Below are positions 52,022 through 61,899 of a stretch of 64,000 bases of DNA, in pieces. This stretch comes from Eutrigla gurnardus (lineage: Eukaryota; Chordata; Actinopteri; Perciformes; Triglidae). Numbering within the stretch: the first letter of the stretch is position 1; each line of letters opens with the position of its first letter. Position numbers and translations under genes: made by a program. Where the stretch lies: assembly GCA_963514095.1 (NCBI GenBank), contig OY741275.1, forward strand, positions 6,885,151 through 6,949,150, written 5' to 3'. The notes below the pieces were generated by a model. The model was not told the origin of the DNA. It saw nothing but the letters and a program-made list of their open reading frames with translations, and did no database searches.

Positions 52022-52257
52022 GTATTTAACCAAACTATCAATCAAACAAAAGACCCGAAGTGACTCAAAGTGCATCAGAAGTGGGAAAGACAGAAGGGAA
52101 GAAAAAAGAAGAGAAAACACACCGCACACACGCACTCACACGACGAACAAACAATTCGGACAGACAAACAATTACTCACTGCACTCACTGCTGCTCTCAC
52201 TCTCTGCTCTCAATTCCAACACGCCAACTCACACACACACCAACTGCGCTCCAAGAG

Positions 52258-52281
52258 GTTCAGGGTGGTATGGCCGTAAGC
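52258..52281 (-). pseudogene. 5S rRNA gene, 5' fragment (nt 1-24), cut by E6
   Basis: Joined to the E6 5' end (CTCTTGGAGCGC in RNA sense). Confidence 0.93.
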
Positions 52282-52768
52282 CGAGGGAGCAGGCAGAGAA
52301 AGGCCCTTTATAGATGTCCATCGCCTTTTGCCAAGAAATGGAGGACGTGTGTGCTGATGATGACAAGTTCCCACCAAAGCCTCCCAGGACAAAATGATGA
52401 CAATTTGGTCAGTGACAAGCACAATACCTGGACTATATTGACCAAACTGATGCAGTGAGCCCTGCTAAACTGCATGCAGCAGGAAGATAATCCCGCTTTT
52501 TGGCAATATCCGTATGTTTGCTTGTTCTGCTATGAAAACCGATCGCTCGATTTTGGAAAAGTTATACATTATCGAGAAAATGGCTGCACGACCCAAACGT
52601 TACCGGGAAATTAAACAGGTCCCGTTCATGTTTGTAATGATTAATCAGATGATCCTGGGGACGTTGGGGGATGGGGGGAGAACTGGGGGGTAAAGAATGA
52701 GATGAACTCCAATGTCCCCGTGGGAGGAGCAGCAGCACCCTCTGCTGTTTGTCAAGGGAAATGGAAAA
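52282..52768. repeat. 5S spacer (NTS), 487 bp
   Basis: Full-length spacer; G-runs at 52657-52690. Nothing else seen. Confidence 0.9.
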
Positions 52769-52865
52769 AAGCTTACAGCACCTGGTATTCCCAGGCGGTC
52801 TCCCATCCAAGTACTGACCAGGCCCGACCCTGCTTAGCTTCCGAGATCAGACGAGATCGGGCGTG
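52769..52865 (-). pseudogene. 5S rRNA gene, 3' fragment (nt 24-120), cut by E7
   Basis: Partner of 59442-59471. Its first bases (CACGCCC) are repeated at the 5' flank of E7. Confidence 0.93.
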
Positions 52866-53175
52866 TTTTTTTTTTTTTTATCTTTTATTATGAAAATATA
52901 TCGTTTACATTTTATAACATTTACTCTTATTTACAAAAGACACAACGCAAGACAAACAAAACTAAAAATAACTTATACAAAAATAAACAGAACTGGAAAT
53001 GAATGCAAAATAATACTGTACAGAACTAGAAAATTAATAGAAAAAGCAAAATAAAAAAGTCCTAGAAATAAGAAAACAAACACTGGGCATGAACCAAAAG
53101 ACTATAAAAGAAAACCACCCAACTGAACAAAACACACACACATTTACCCACAGCCCAGGTACTTAATTAATCCCC
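52866..53175 (-). other. E7 3'UTR
   Basis: 310 bp, AATAAA at 52884-52889 (minus strand), A-tail of about 13. No gene seen. Confidence 0.7.
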
Positions 53176-56100
53176 TCACTCAACATCAAAATCAAAACAC
53201 AGATCACCCAACTCATTAATAATACAAAAGGAACTTCCCGCCACCAGTGAGTCCAAAAGCTGGGCGTGGTGCAGGGTCCGGAGATGAGATTGTGTGATTG
53301 TCTTCCAAATGCATGTGACGGATGTGTGCTTGTGTTCGTGCAGTGCGATGTTTCGTCGTGTCCAAGTGGCCTGTCTTGCCAGTGCTAGCAGTGTGTTTGT
53401 GAGTGCGTGTTTGTGTTTTAGTCCGAAAAGCAGGGTCCAGGGTGTAAGTGTATTCTGAGTGAAGTGGCAGTGGGTGCGCAAAAAGTTCAACAAAAAACCA
53501 TGAAAAGACAACAAATCCGAACAGTGTGCAAACAGATGCGATAAATCCTCGTCCTTTTCCCCACACACAGCACAGGTCCTGGAGAAGAGCTCCCTGTGGA
53601 CCTGGTGCAGGACGACCCCGGTGTAGACCCTCCTGTGCCTGATTCGAAAGTCCAGGTCGAAGCAGAGGTGGGGAATGTGTGGAACGTTTATGTTTGACCA
53701 GATTTCGCTTACCTCCGAGCCGGGGAAGAGCCCCCTCCAAGCTGCCTCGGAGGACGGCCGCCTCCCCAGCCCGGACACGAGGATGTGGTAGAGGGTTTTG
53801 GTAGTGACCTCCGTCAGGGGGGATTCCGAGGTGTTGTGGCACAGGAGGAATCCCAACCGGGGCTCCCGCACCGGCCCCTTCTCACAGAGTGCTCTCCTCC
53901 AGGACTCTGGCAAAATCCTATCTAACCTATCACCCGTGGATCTAATGTGCCCCGGCCTATAAGTAACCCTCCCTCTCTTCAGTGCATCAATTACTTTGGA
54001 AAAGTGAAAAAATCCCTCCCTATTCACCACCTGACCTATCCTCGCGACCCCCGCCGCCCGCAAAGGAGCGCAGGACAGCGGCCTCCCTCCGTGCTGGAGG
54101 AAGGGAGTCTGGAGAAACGGCAGCAGGCTGACACTGCTTCTGTTCACTTCCTGTGGCACAAGGCGGGGCAGCAATTTGCCCCACGCCTCTAGTACCTCCC
54201 GAAAGAAGGGCGGCAGCTGACCGAAGGCCTTTCTGGGAGGGAGAGTGCACAAGTTGTACACATCTCCCTCACCATACTGAGCCAAACAGCCCACCACCGC
54301 CCCCTCCCAGGGGCACTGCCTGGCCGGATCCAAAAAGCGTTTTACCAGTTTTAGCCTTAGTGCGTCTCTTTTTGCACCGATGTCAATTAGTCCTAAACCC
54401 CCCTCCCGTTTAGTACAGATTAACACCTGTCGAGCAATCGAATTTCCCTTTCCCCCCCACAGAAAGGAGGAGAGTGCATCATTCAATGCTTTTAGTGCCC
54501 ACTGTGGCAGCTCACAGGTACCCAAAACATGCAATAGAGCGGAAGCTACTAAAGCGTTCCAGACTATTACCTTTCCCCTCAGACTCAGGCCACGGGGCCT
54601 CCACCGATTAACAGTGTATCTCACCCGACTAATGACCCCGTCCCAGTTACTTTTAGTGATTTCGTCCCCTCCTATGCCCACCACAATGCCTAACACTTTT
54701 AACTGTCTGTCCACAACCTTGAAGCCCCTCCTGTCTATCCCTTCCCTATTTACCCCTAAGATGCTTGTTTTCTCCACGTTTAACTTTCCCCCTGAAGCTT
54801 TTTCAAAAATCCTTATATGGTTCCTTATAATATCAATCTCATGCGGCGCCGAGGCGAAGATGGTGACGTCATCCGCAAAAGGGACGACAGTCACCCTCCC
54901 CGACCCCGGCGCCACACGCGACCCTGGCAGCCGGCCGTCCGAGCTGATGGCCGCCACCAGGGTCTCCAGTACCAAGGCGAATAGTATCGGCGACAGGGGG
55001 CAGCCCTGCCTTACCGACTGCTTAATCGCAAAACTGCCAGACAATCTCCCGTTCAGCTTAAGTTTGGAGCATGCTCCCTTATAAAGTAAGCCTACCATAT
55101 TTACCAGAATTGGCCCAAACCCCATTGCTTTTAATGTACTGAACATGTAAGTGTGGCTGACCCTATCGAAGGCCTTCTCCAGGTCCAGGCTTAGGAGAAA
55201 CCCCCCCTCCCCCTCCATGCCCCTCACTGCACCCTGGATCGTCAGGATCAGGTCTGCTATGTCTCTGCCGGGGATGCCGTATGCCTGCAGGCTTGTCACG
55301 GCATCCCCAGCCACCTCTTTCACCCTATTGGTCAAGATTTTGGCAAAGATTTTGTAGTCTGTATTAAGCAAACTGATGGGCCTGTAGTTCTTGATATCTG
55401 ATCTGTCTCCCTTTTTGTGAAGTAAGGTGATTACCCCGTTTGAGAATCCCTCTGGCACCTCTCCCCTGTCAGTCATCTCGTTAAAGAGTTGACATAGTAG
55501 TGGGGCCATTAAATCGATGCATTCGACGTACAGTTCTGCCGAGAGGCCGTCTTCCCCCGGGCTTTTGCCCCTGGCTAGGCCGTTTATGGCCCTGATGACC
55601 TCGTCGACAGAAATGCGGCCCTCTAAAAGGGTGCTCTCCTCTTTGCTCAGTCTGCCCGCTACTCCCTTTAACAAAGAATCTTTCTCCCCCTCCCCCATAT
55701 CCCCACACTCCCCACTGTACAGTTTTCTGTAGAAACTTGTGCTTATCTCCTCGATTTGCTCTCCGTCTGTTGCTATTTTGCCTTGCTGGTCCCTGAGCTC
55801 CGTAATGAGCTGCTTTTCTTGCCTACCCTTCTCTAGCCCCAAAAAGTAGGCCGAGTACTTTTCCCCCCGCTCTAGATCCGTGACCTTTGCCCTCAGCGCT
55901 GCTGCTACACTTTCCTTTCTCTGGAGGCTGGCTATCTGGGCCTTTACGGCACCTAAGGTGATCAGCTCCTCCTCTGTGGCCGAGTCTATGTTCCCTATGA
56001 GCTGTTTTAGTTGGTTTAGTAGTTTTGCTTTTTCCAGATCCTGTAACCACCTGTGGTGTTTGCTGTAGTTAATTGCTGCCCTCTTGATCCTTCCCTTGAA

Positions 56101-56946
56101 CCCCACCCACCTTCCCAGCACCCCCTCATCATCATCACATTCGTGTATACAGTAACTTATCATTTTATTTATTTTCCTGAGGAACCTGCGCTCCTGCAGG
56201 AGCCCAGTGTTGAGGCACCACATGCCCCCGCCCCGCACCGCTCCCGGCCCCGCGAGGTCACAGCGCAGGAACAGGTGGTCACTCCAGGCACACGGCTCTA
56301 AGCGGACCTCCCCGATCCCGCGCAGCAACCCCCCGGAGGCCAGGAGGAGGTCTATGCGGGAGCGCTGACAGCGGCCCTGCACCACCTGGATCCTACTGTA
56401 CTTTCTGCCAGCAGGGTTCAGGATCCTCCAGACATCTACCAGGTTACCGTTCACACAAAGGTCCTGTAACGCCTGCCTGCTGATGTCTCCCTTCAGTTTC
56501 TCCCTCCCCCCCACATCATTTAGGGTCTGTATGCAGTTAAAATCCCCCATTATTAGTGTGCTGGGCGTTACCCATTTTTCTAGGTCCCGGAATAGAGCTT
56601 TGCGTTCCCCCTCCTCATTGGGGGCATAAATGTTAATCAGTCTGCCTGTCCAATGCTTTGTTGAAACGTCTATGATTAGTACTCTTCCTGCTCCGTCCGA
56701 GTACACCTCCCTCCAGCTTGCCCCAGCCGCCTCCCCGACTAGCACGGCAACCCCCCCCGACTTTACTCCCCCGTTATTGTGTGCCATACTGCCACCCCAT
56801 AAGCCCTGCACTTTCCCCGCTACCTCGGCATCCCACCAGGTCTCCTGCAAACACAAAATGCCTGTTTTGGGGACTGTTGCTAAAACTGCCCGGATCTTTG
56901 CCCAAGTGCGGAGCCCACGGGCGTTTAAAGTCACGAGGGAGGCCAT
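53176..56946 (-). CDS. E7 ORF2: APE endonuclease and reverse transcriptase, intact
   Basis: 1256 aa. Endonuclease: N8, E35, Y107 to N110 (YAPN), D135 and N137 (GDFN), D199 (RSRID), S222-D223-H224. A linker of about 200 residues is charged and helical-looking. RT: SPGEDGL at 462-468, NYRPISLLN at 520-528, D588 in LDLEKAFD, RQGCPLSP at 646-653, FADD at 690-693. Zinc motif C1125, C1128, H1137, C1142. The protein would cut the 5S gene near nt 24 and copy element RNA there. ATG at 56944-56946 overlaps ORF1 by 16 nt. Confidence 0.94.
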   Translation of the reverse strand: MASLVTLNARGLRTWAKIRAVLATVPKTGILCLQETWWDAEVAGKVQGLWGGSMAHNNGGVKSGGVAVLVGEAAGASWREVYSDGAGRVLIIDVSTKHWTGRLINIYAPNEEGERKALFRDLEKWVTPSTLIMGDFNCIQTLNDVGGREKLKGDISRQALQDLCVNGNLVDVWRILNPAGRKYSRIQVVQGRCQRSRIDLLLASGGLLRGIGEVRLEPCAWSDHLFLRCDLAGPGAVRGGGMWCLNTGLLQERRFLRKINKMISYCIHECDDDEGVLGRWVGFKGRIKRAAINYSKHHRWLQDLEKAKLLNQLKQLIGNIDSATEEELITLGAVKAQIASLQRKESVAAALRAKVTDLERGEKYSAYFLGLEKGRQEKQLITELRDQQGKIATDGEQIEEISTSFYRKLYSGECGDMGEGEKDSLLKGVAGRLSKEESTLLEGRISVDEVIRAINGLARGKSPGEDGLSAELYVECIDLMAPLLCQLFNEMTDRGEVPEGFSNGVITLLHKKGDRSDIKNYRPISLLNTDYKIFAKILTNRVKEVAGDAVTSLQAYGIPGRDIADLILTIQGAVRGMEGEGGFLLSLDLEKAFDRVSHTYMFSTLKAMGFGPILVNMVGLLYKGACSKLKLNGRLSGSFAIKQSVRQGCPLSPILFALVLETLVAAISSDGRLPGSRVAPGSGRVTVVPFADDVTIFASAPHEIDIIRNHIRIFEKASGGKLNVEKTSILGVNREGIDRRGFKVVDRQLKVLGIVVGIGGDEITKSNWDGVISRVRYTVNRWRPRGLSLRGKVIVWNALVASALLHVLGTCELPQWALKALNDALSSFLWGGKGNSIARQVLICTKREGGLGLIDIGAKRDALRLKLVKRFLDPARQCPWEGAVVGCLAQYGEGDVYNLCTLPPRKAFGQLPPFFREVLEAWGKLLPRLVPQEVNRSSVSLLPFLQTPFLQHGGRPLSCAPLRAAGVARIGQVVNREGFFHFSKVIDALKRGRVTYRPGHIRSTGDRLDRILPESWRRALCEKGPVREPRLGFLLCHNTSESPLTEVTTKTLYHILVSGLGRRPSSEAAWRGLFPGSEVSEIWSNINVPHIPHLCFDLDFRIRHRRVYTGVVLHQVHRELFSRTCAVCGEKDEDLSHLFAHCSDLLSFHGFLLNFLRTHCHFTQNTLTPWTLLFGLKHKHALTNTLLALARQATWTRRNIALHEHKHTSVTCIWKTITQSHLRTLHHAQLLDSLVAGSSFCIINELGDLCFDFDVE

Positions 56947-59162
56947 CTGAGGTGATCTAGAGTAGGAGATTCGCTTTGCTCTTTGGTTTTTCGCCTCTTA
57001 TTTTTCCTTCCTGTCCTGACCTGCTTGACCATGTCTAGGTCCATGTCAGTGTCTGAGCTGGCCCCGAGCGGCGTCTGGGGGACGACAGGGACCCCTCCCT
57101 GCCATCCCCCGTGCAGTGGACCCTCACTGGCTGAGCCCCCCTTTCGTACGGGCACCTGTGCCGGGGGCAGCTCATCATCTCCATCGAGACGGGGGCCGCC
57201 CCCAGCCTGACTGCCTCCGTCGGCCGCCTCCAGACTGCCCCGGTCAGGGCCACAGAGCTCCACCTGGCTCAGTCCTTCCAGCCCCGCTTCCTGTTCCAGG
57301 GACTCAGCCCGGGCTAGGTCAGCCCTCACGGCCACACCTGCCCCCCTGCTCGGGTCCTGCTGCCGGATTCCCACCTTCTCTAGGGGTCCAGCTCGGGCTA
57401 GGTCAGCCCTCACGGCCACACCTGCCCTTCCTGCTTCCTGTTCCATTTCCTCATCACTGTCCCCACTGCCACTCTCCTCCTCCTCTGAGAGGAGCTCCGC
57501 TGAGGAGGCTGCATCTCCCTCCTCCTCCTCTTCCTCCTCCTCCTCCTCGCTTCCTTTACAGGAGCACCTGGATTTTAAGTTCATGCATAATAAACATTTC
57601 TCCTCTTCTACCCCCCTCTTAGCCCCACACTCCCTCGCGTAGTGCCCCTGGACTCCACACTTGTGACAGAAAAACTCAGGGCATTCTCTCAGGATGTGGC
57701 CTGGCTGCAGGCACATTCTACAAACCTTTGTTTGGCGGTCGTGTATTACCCTGAAATGTTCCGGCCCTACGGCCGTTTCAAAGCGGGCCGAATATGGCAG
57801 ACTCTGTATTTTGTCATTGAACCTGACTCTCAGAAACCTGGTGCCGTCGGCTACATTGGTCCCCGGCCACATTCTTCTTCTGATCGGGGAGGCGGCTTCC
57901 ACCCCCCAGTTCTCTAATTTCGCGATTATTTCCTCGTCCGAGATATAAGCAGGCAGGTTTAAAAAGGACACCACCAGTTCATCATTACATAAACCCTTGG
58001 CCAACACTGCCGTCTCGCCAATTTTGAAACCGTCCAAAAGTCTTTCTTTGCCTTTAATATGTGTCATTGTTACCTCATAGGTGCGGGGCCCTGTGGCCCG
58101 GCAAGCCACCAGTCCTCCACATAGGCCCCTCACCGCCCTCATGAGTTCCATGGCCGAGATGGGGATCGTTCCCTGGAGCTCCAGGAGCGCAGTGAGCTCC
58201 TTCTCGTATGACTGCTGGGCCGCAGGTCCTGCAGGTGGGCCGGTCACGGCTCCAGCCGCTGCTCCGGTCCCGGCAGTACCGGCTCTCCTTGCTGCCAGCA
58301 GAGCAGCCGCCTTCTCCCTCTCCCTCCCTGCCTCCGCAGCCACTGATGCCACCGCCGGATCCTCCGCACGTCCCGCCGCGTCCGCTGCCGTCCTCCCTGC
58401 TGTTTTCCCTGGTTCCACCAAAGCCGCCGCCGCCTGTGCTGGTTTCCCCGGCCTCGTGGCTCCCGCTCGTCCCGCCGAAACTGCCGCCGCTTCCTGCGCC
58501 GGCTTCCCCGGCCCCGTGGGTCCCGCTCGTCCCGCTGCCTTGGCCGCTGATCCAGCCGTTCCCAACCTGCCGGCCACGTTCGTGGCCCCCGCCACTGCTC
58601 CGACTCGTCCTGCTTGGATGGTTGCGGCCGCTGGTTTGACAGCTGCGTTCACTGCCATTGCAGCCCCCGTCGCCGCTTCTGCCGCCTCCGGTCTCATCAC
58701 TCCCGGAGCGGAGGACGCGCTCCTTCCCGCTGCATTTGCCGCCGTCGGCGTCGCGAGTTCCGCCGTGCCCGCTCGAGCAGCCGTGGACTCCGCTGCTCTG
58801 GCGTCCCCAGCTCGCGTGCCCGTCTCCCTCGGTTGCGCAGCTCCGGCTGCTCCGGTAGAGCCGCTCGCCAACCCGGAAGTCGGCCCGCTCCTCGTGCTCT
58901 GCTGCCTTGGCGCATTCGTACGGTTTCTCCCCCTCGCAGTTTCCCATTCACCCTCATTCGCACAATCACTCTCACTCACAGACTCGATTTCATTCGTCAT
59001 TCTCCCTGTTCTATCAATCCTCACATCAAACATTCCTTGCGCCTCCTCTCTCCTCCATGCGCCCTTTGCAGGACGCACCAAGGAGAGAGCAGGTGCAGCC
59101 AAAAACAGATTCGTGTTGCTTTTTATCGTCGTCAATTTGCCTTTTCCGTTTTTCGTTGCCAT
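56931..59162 (-). CDS. E7 ORF1: Ala/Gly-rich CCHC RNA-binding protein, intact
   Basis: 743 aa. N terminus MATKNGKGKL differs from the MTD- start of subfamily A. Acidic Ser/Glu patch (SVSESDCANEGEWE), long Ala/Gly region with repeated AGRAG-x-x-x-PGKPAQ units (about residues 180-270), conserved region from about 310, CCHC pair near 478-512, Cys-rich third patch, Glu-rich tract, basic C terminus. Role as in other LINEs: chaperone/coat of the element RNA. Confidence 0.9.
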   Translation of the reverse strand: MATKNGKGKLTTIKSNTNLFLAAPALSLVRPAKGAWRREEAQGMFDVRIDRTGRMTNEIESVSESDCANEGEWETARGRNRTNAPRQQSTRSGPTSGLASGSTGAAGAAQPRETGTRAGDARAAESTAARAGTAELATPTAANAAGRSASSAPGVMRPEAAEAATGAAMAVNAAVKPAAATIQAGRVGAVAGATNVAGRLGTAGSAAKAAGRAGPTGPGKPAQEAAAVSAGRAGATRPGKPAQAAAALVEPGKTAGRTAADAAGRAEDPAVASVAAEAGREREKAAALLAARRAGTAGTGAAAGAVTGPPAGPAAQQSYEKELTALLELQGTIPISAMELMRAVRGLCGGLVACRATGPRTYEVTMTHIKGKERLLDGFKIGETAVLAKGLCNDELVVSFLNLPAYISDEEIIAKLENWGVEAASPIRRRMWPGTNVADGTRFLRVRFNDKIQSLPYSARFETAVGPEHFRVIHDRQTKVCRMCLQPGHILRECPEFFCHKCGVQGHYARECGAKRGVEEEKCLLCMNLKSRCSCKGSEEEEEEEEEEGDAASSAELLSEEEESGSGDSDEEMEQEAGRAGVAVRADLARAGPLEKVGIRQQDPSRGAGVAVRADLARAESLEQEAGLEGLSQVELCGPDRGSLEAADGGSQAGGGPRLDGDDELPPAQVPVRKGGSASEGPLHGGWQGGVPVVPQTPLGASSDTDMDLDMVKQVRTGRKNKRRKTKEQSESPTLDHLRWPPS

Positions 59163-59205
59163 GATGTCCGTCCGGGTATTTACAAAAGGAGAACTTAAAC
59201 AACCT

Positions 59206-59235
59206 CCCCCGACCAGTGCTAAACACTGCCGGGGG
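59206..59235 (-). promoter_or_regulatory. E7 5'UTR conserved hairpin
   Basis: Identical to that of E1 (loop TTTAG), 43 nt before the ORF1 ATG. Confidence 0.78.
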
Positions 59236-59441
59236 GTATTTTCACAAACTATAAATCAAAATACACGGATAAACTTAAAATGCATATAATGTAAAAAAGG
59301 ATTAAACAAAAGGAAAGATGAGAAACGAAAAACCGAAGTCCGTGAGCTTCACTCAACAAACACGCTGCAAACAATTGCTCTCACACTCTCACCTGATTGC
59401 TCTCTCACTCGCACCTGCGCACTCACACAACTCTGAACTCT

Positions 59442-59471
59442 GGGCGTGTTCAGGGTGGTATGGCCGTAAGC
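59442..59471 (-). pseudogene. 5S rRNA gene, 5' fragment (nt 1-30), cut by E7
   Basis: First 30 nt of 5S rRNA; nt 24-30 are duplicated at the other end of E7. Confidence 0.93.
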
Positions 59472-59958
59472 CGAGGGAGCAGGCAGAGAAAGGCCCTTTA
59501 TAGATGTCCATCGCCTTTTGCCAAGAAATGGAGGACGTGTGTGCTGATGATGACAAGTTCCCACCAAAGCCTCCCAGGACAAAATGATGACAATTTGGTC
59601 AGTGACAAGCACAATACCTGGACTATATTGACCAAACTGATGCAGTGAGCCCTGCTAAACTGCATGCAGCAGGAAGATAATCCCGCTTTTTGGCAATATC
59701 CGTATGTTTGCTTGTTCTGCTATGAAAACCGATCGCTCGATTTTGGAAAAGTTATACATTATCGAGAAAATGGCTGCACGACCCAAACGTTACCGGGAAA
59801 TTAAACAGGTCCCGTTCATGTTTGTAATGATTAATCAGATGATCCTGGGGACGTTGGGGGATGGGGGGAGAACTGGGGGGTAAAGAATGAGATGAACTCC
59901 AATGTCCCCGTGGGAGGAGCAGCAGCACCCTCTGCTGTTTGTCAAGGGAAATGGAAAA

Positions 59959-60078
59959 AAGCTTACAGCACCTGGTATTCCCAGGCGGTCTCCCATCCAA
60001 GTACTGACCAGGCCCGACCCTGCTTAGCTTCCGAGATCAGACGAGATCGGGCGTGTTCAGGGTGGTATGGCCGTAAGC
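59959..60078 (-). rRNA. 5S rRNA, uninterrupted, consensus
   Basis: Consensus 120-nt gene; T-run terminator; TATAAA at 60104-60109. Likely functional. Confidence 0.95.
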
Positions 60079-60565
60079 CGAGGGAGCAGGCAGAGAAAGG
60101 CCCTTTATAGATGTCCATCGCCTTTTGCCAAGAAATGGAGGACGTGTGTGCTGAAGATGACAAGTTCCCACCAAAGCCTCCCAGGACAAAATGATGACAA
60201 TTTGGTCAGTGACAAGCACAATACCTGGACTATATTGACCAAACTGATGCAGTGAGCCCTGCTAAACTGCATGCAGCAGGAAGATAATCCCGCTTTTTGG
60301 CAATATCCGTATGTTTGCTTGTTCTGCTATGAAAACCGATCGCTCGATTTTGGAAAAGTTATACATTATCGAGAAAATGGCTGCACGACCCAAACGTTAC
60401 CGGGAAATTAAACAGGTCCCGTTCATGTTTGTAATGATTAATCAGATGATCCTGGGGACGTTGGGGGATGGGGGGTGAACTGGGGGGTAAGGAATGAGAT
60501 GAACTCCAATGTCCCCGTGGGAGGAGCAGCAGCACCCTCTGCTGTTTGTCAAGGGAAATGGAAAA

Positions 60566-60685
60566 AAGCTTACAGCACCTGGTATTCCCAGGCGGTCTCC
60601 CATCCAAGTACTGACCAGGCCCGACCCTGCTTAGCTTCCGAGATCAGACGAGATCGGGCGTGTTCAGGGTGGTATGGCCGTAAGC
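60566..60685 (-). rRNA. 5S rRNA, uninterrupted, consensus
   Basis: Consensus 120-nt gene; T-run terminator; TATAAA at 60711-60716. Likely functional. Confidence 0.95.
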
Positions 60686-61172
60686 CGAGGGAGCAGGCAG
60701 AGAAAGGCCCTTTATAGATGTCCATCGCCTTTTGCCAAGAAATGGAGGACGTGTGTGCTGATGATGACAAGTTCCCACCAAAGCCTCCCAGGACAAAATG
60801 ATGACAATTTGGTCAGTGACAAGCACAATACCTGGACTATATTGACCAAACTGATGCAGTGAGCCCTGCTAAACTGCATGCAGCAGGAAGATAATCCCGC
60901 TTTTTGGCAATATCCGTATGTTTGCTTGTTCTGCTATGAAAACCGATCGCTCAATTTTGGAAAAGTTATACATTATCGAGAAAATGGCTGCACGACCCAA
61001 ACGTTACCGGGAAATTAAACAGGTCCCGTTCATGTTTGTAATGATTAATCAGATGATCCTGGGGACGTTGGGGGATGGGGGGAGAACTGGGGGGTAAAGA
61101 ATGAGATGAACTCCAATGTCCCCGTGGGAGGAGCAGCAGCACCCTCTGCTGTTTGTCAAGGGAAATGGAAAA

Positions 61173-61292
61173 AAGCTTACAGCACCTGGTATTTCACGGC
61201 GGTCTCCCATCCAAGTACTGACCAGGCCCGACCCTGCTTAGCTTCCGAGATCAGACGAGATCGGGCGTGTTCAGGGTGGTATGGCCATAAGC
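61173..61292 (-). rRNA. 5S rRNA, uninterrupted, diverged copy
   Basis: Carries C6T in helix I and a cluster of changes downstream of box C (plus-strand TATTTCACGG for TATTCCCAGG at about 61190-61199). The cluster would unpair helix IV. Boxes A and C remain. Possibly a pseudogene. Confidence 0.9.
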
Positions 61293-61779
61293 CGAGGGAG
61301 CAGGCAGAGAAAGGCCCTTTATAGATGTCCATCGCCTTTTGCCAAGAAATGAAGGACGTGTGTGCTGATGATGACAAGTTCCCACCAAAGCCTCCCAGGA
61401 CAAAATGATGACAATTTGGTCAGTGACAAGCACAATACCTGGACTATATTGACCAAACTGATGCAGTGAGCCCTGCTAAACTGCATGCAGCAGGAAGATA
61501 ATCCCGCTTTTTGGCAATATCCGTATGTTTGCTTGTTCTGCTATGAAAACCGATCGCTCGATTTTGGAAAAGTTATACATTATCGAGAAAATGGCTGCAC
61601 GACCCAAACGTTACCAGGAAATTAAACAGGTCCCGTTCATGTTTGTAATGATTAATCAGATGATCCTGGGGACGTTGGGGGATGGGGGGAGAACTGGGGG
61701 GTAAAGAATGAGATGAACTCCAATGTCCCCGTGGGAGGAGCAGCAGCACCCTCTGCTGTTTGTCAAGGGAAATGGAAAA

Positions 61780-61899
61780 AAGCTTACAGCACCTGGTATT
61801 CCCAGGCGGTCTCCCATCCAAGTACTGACCAGGCCCGACCCTGCTTAGCTTCCGAGATCAGACGAGATCGGGCGTGTTCAGGGTGGTATGGCCGTAAGC
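61780..61899 (-). rRNA. 5S rRNA, uninterrupted, consensus
   Basis: Consensus 120-nt gene; T-run terminator; TATAAA at 61925-61930. Likely functional. Confidence 0.95.

Larger units (their letters stand above)
45600..52257 (-). mobile_element. E6: complete 5S-inserted LINE, B-type ORFs with A-type 5'UTR
   Basis: 6.66 kb with both ORFs open. ORF1 and ORF2 overlap by 22 nt and are B-like, yet the 5'UTR (51941-52257) is nearly the same as that of E4 (subfamily A). The 5' flank ends at 5S nt 24, as in subfamily A. Candidate active, possibly chimeric copy. Confidence 0.92.
52866..59441 (-). mobile_element. E7: complete 5S-inserted LINE, subfamily B
   Basis: 6.58 kb. 5'UTR 59163-59441, ORF1, ORF2 overlapping by 16 nt, 3'UTR, A-tail. 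Both ORFs open. Flanked by a target duplication of CACGCCC (52859-52865 and 59442-59448), up to 9 nt if two flanking As are counted. Candidate active copy. Confidence 0.94.

Noticed and set aside
58081..59289. Long plus-strand ORF (about 400 aa, Ala/Pro/Ser-rich) opposite E7 ORF1; similar ones at 34942-36132 and 11746-12774
   Set aside because: Antisense shadow of the GC-rich Ala/Gly repeats of ORF1. No known domain, and it appears wherever ORF1 does.
59397..59648. Small ORF of 62-98 aa repeated in every spacer (plus strand, across the 5S start)
   Set aside because: It recurs only because the 607-bp 5S unit is repeated. It spans the 5S gene and promoter and has no coding signature.
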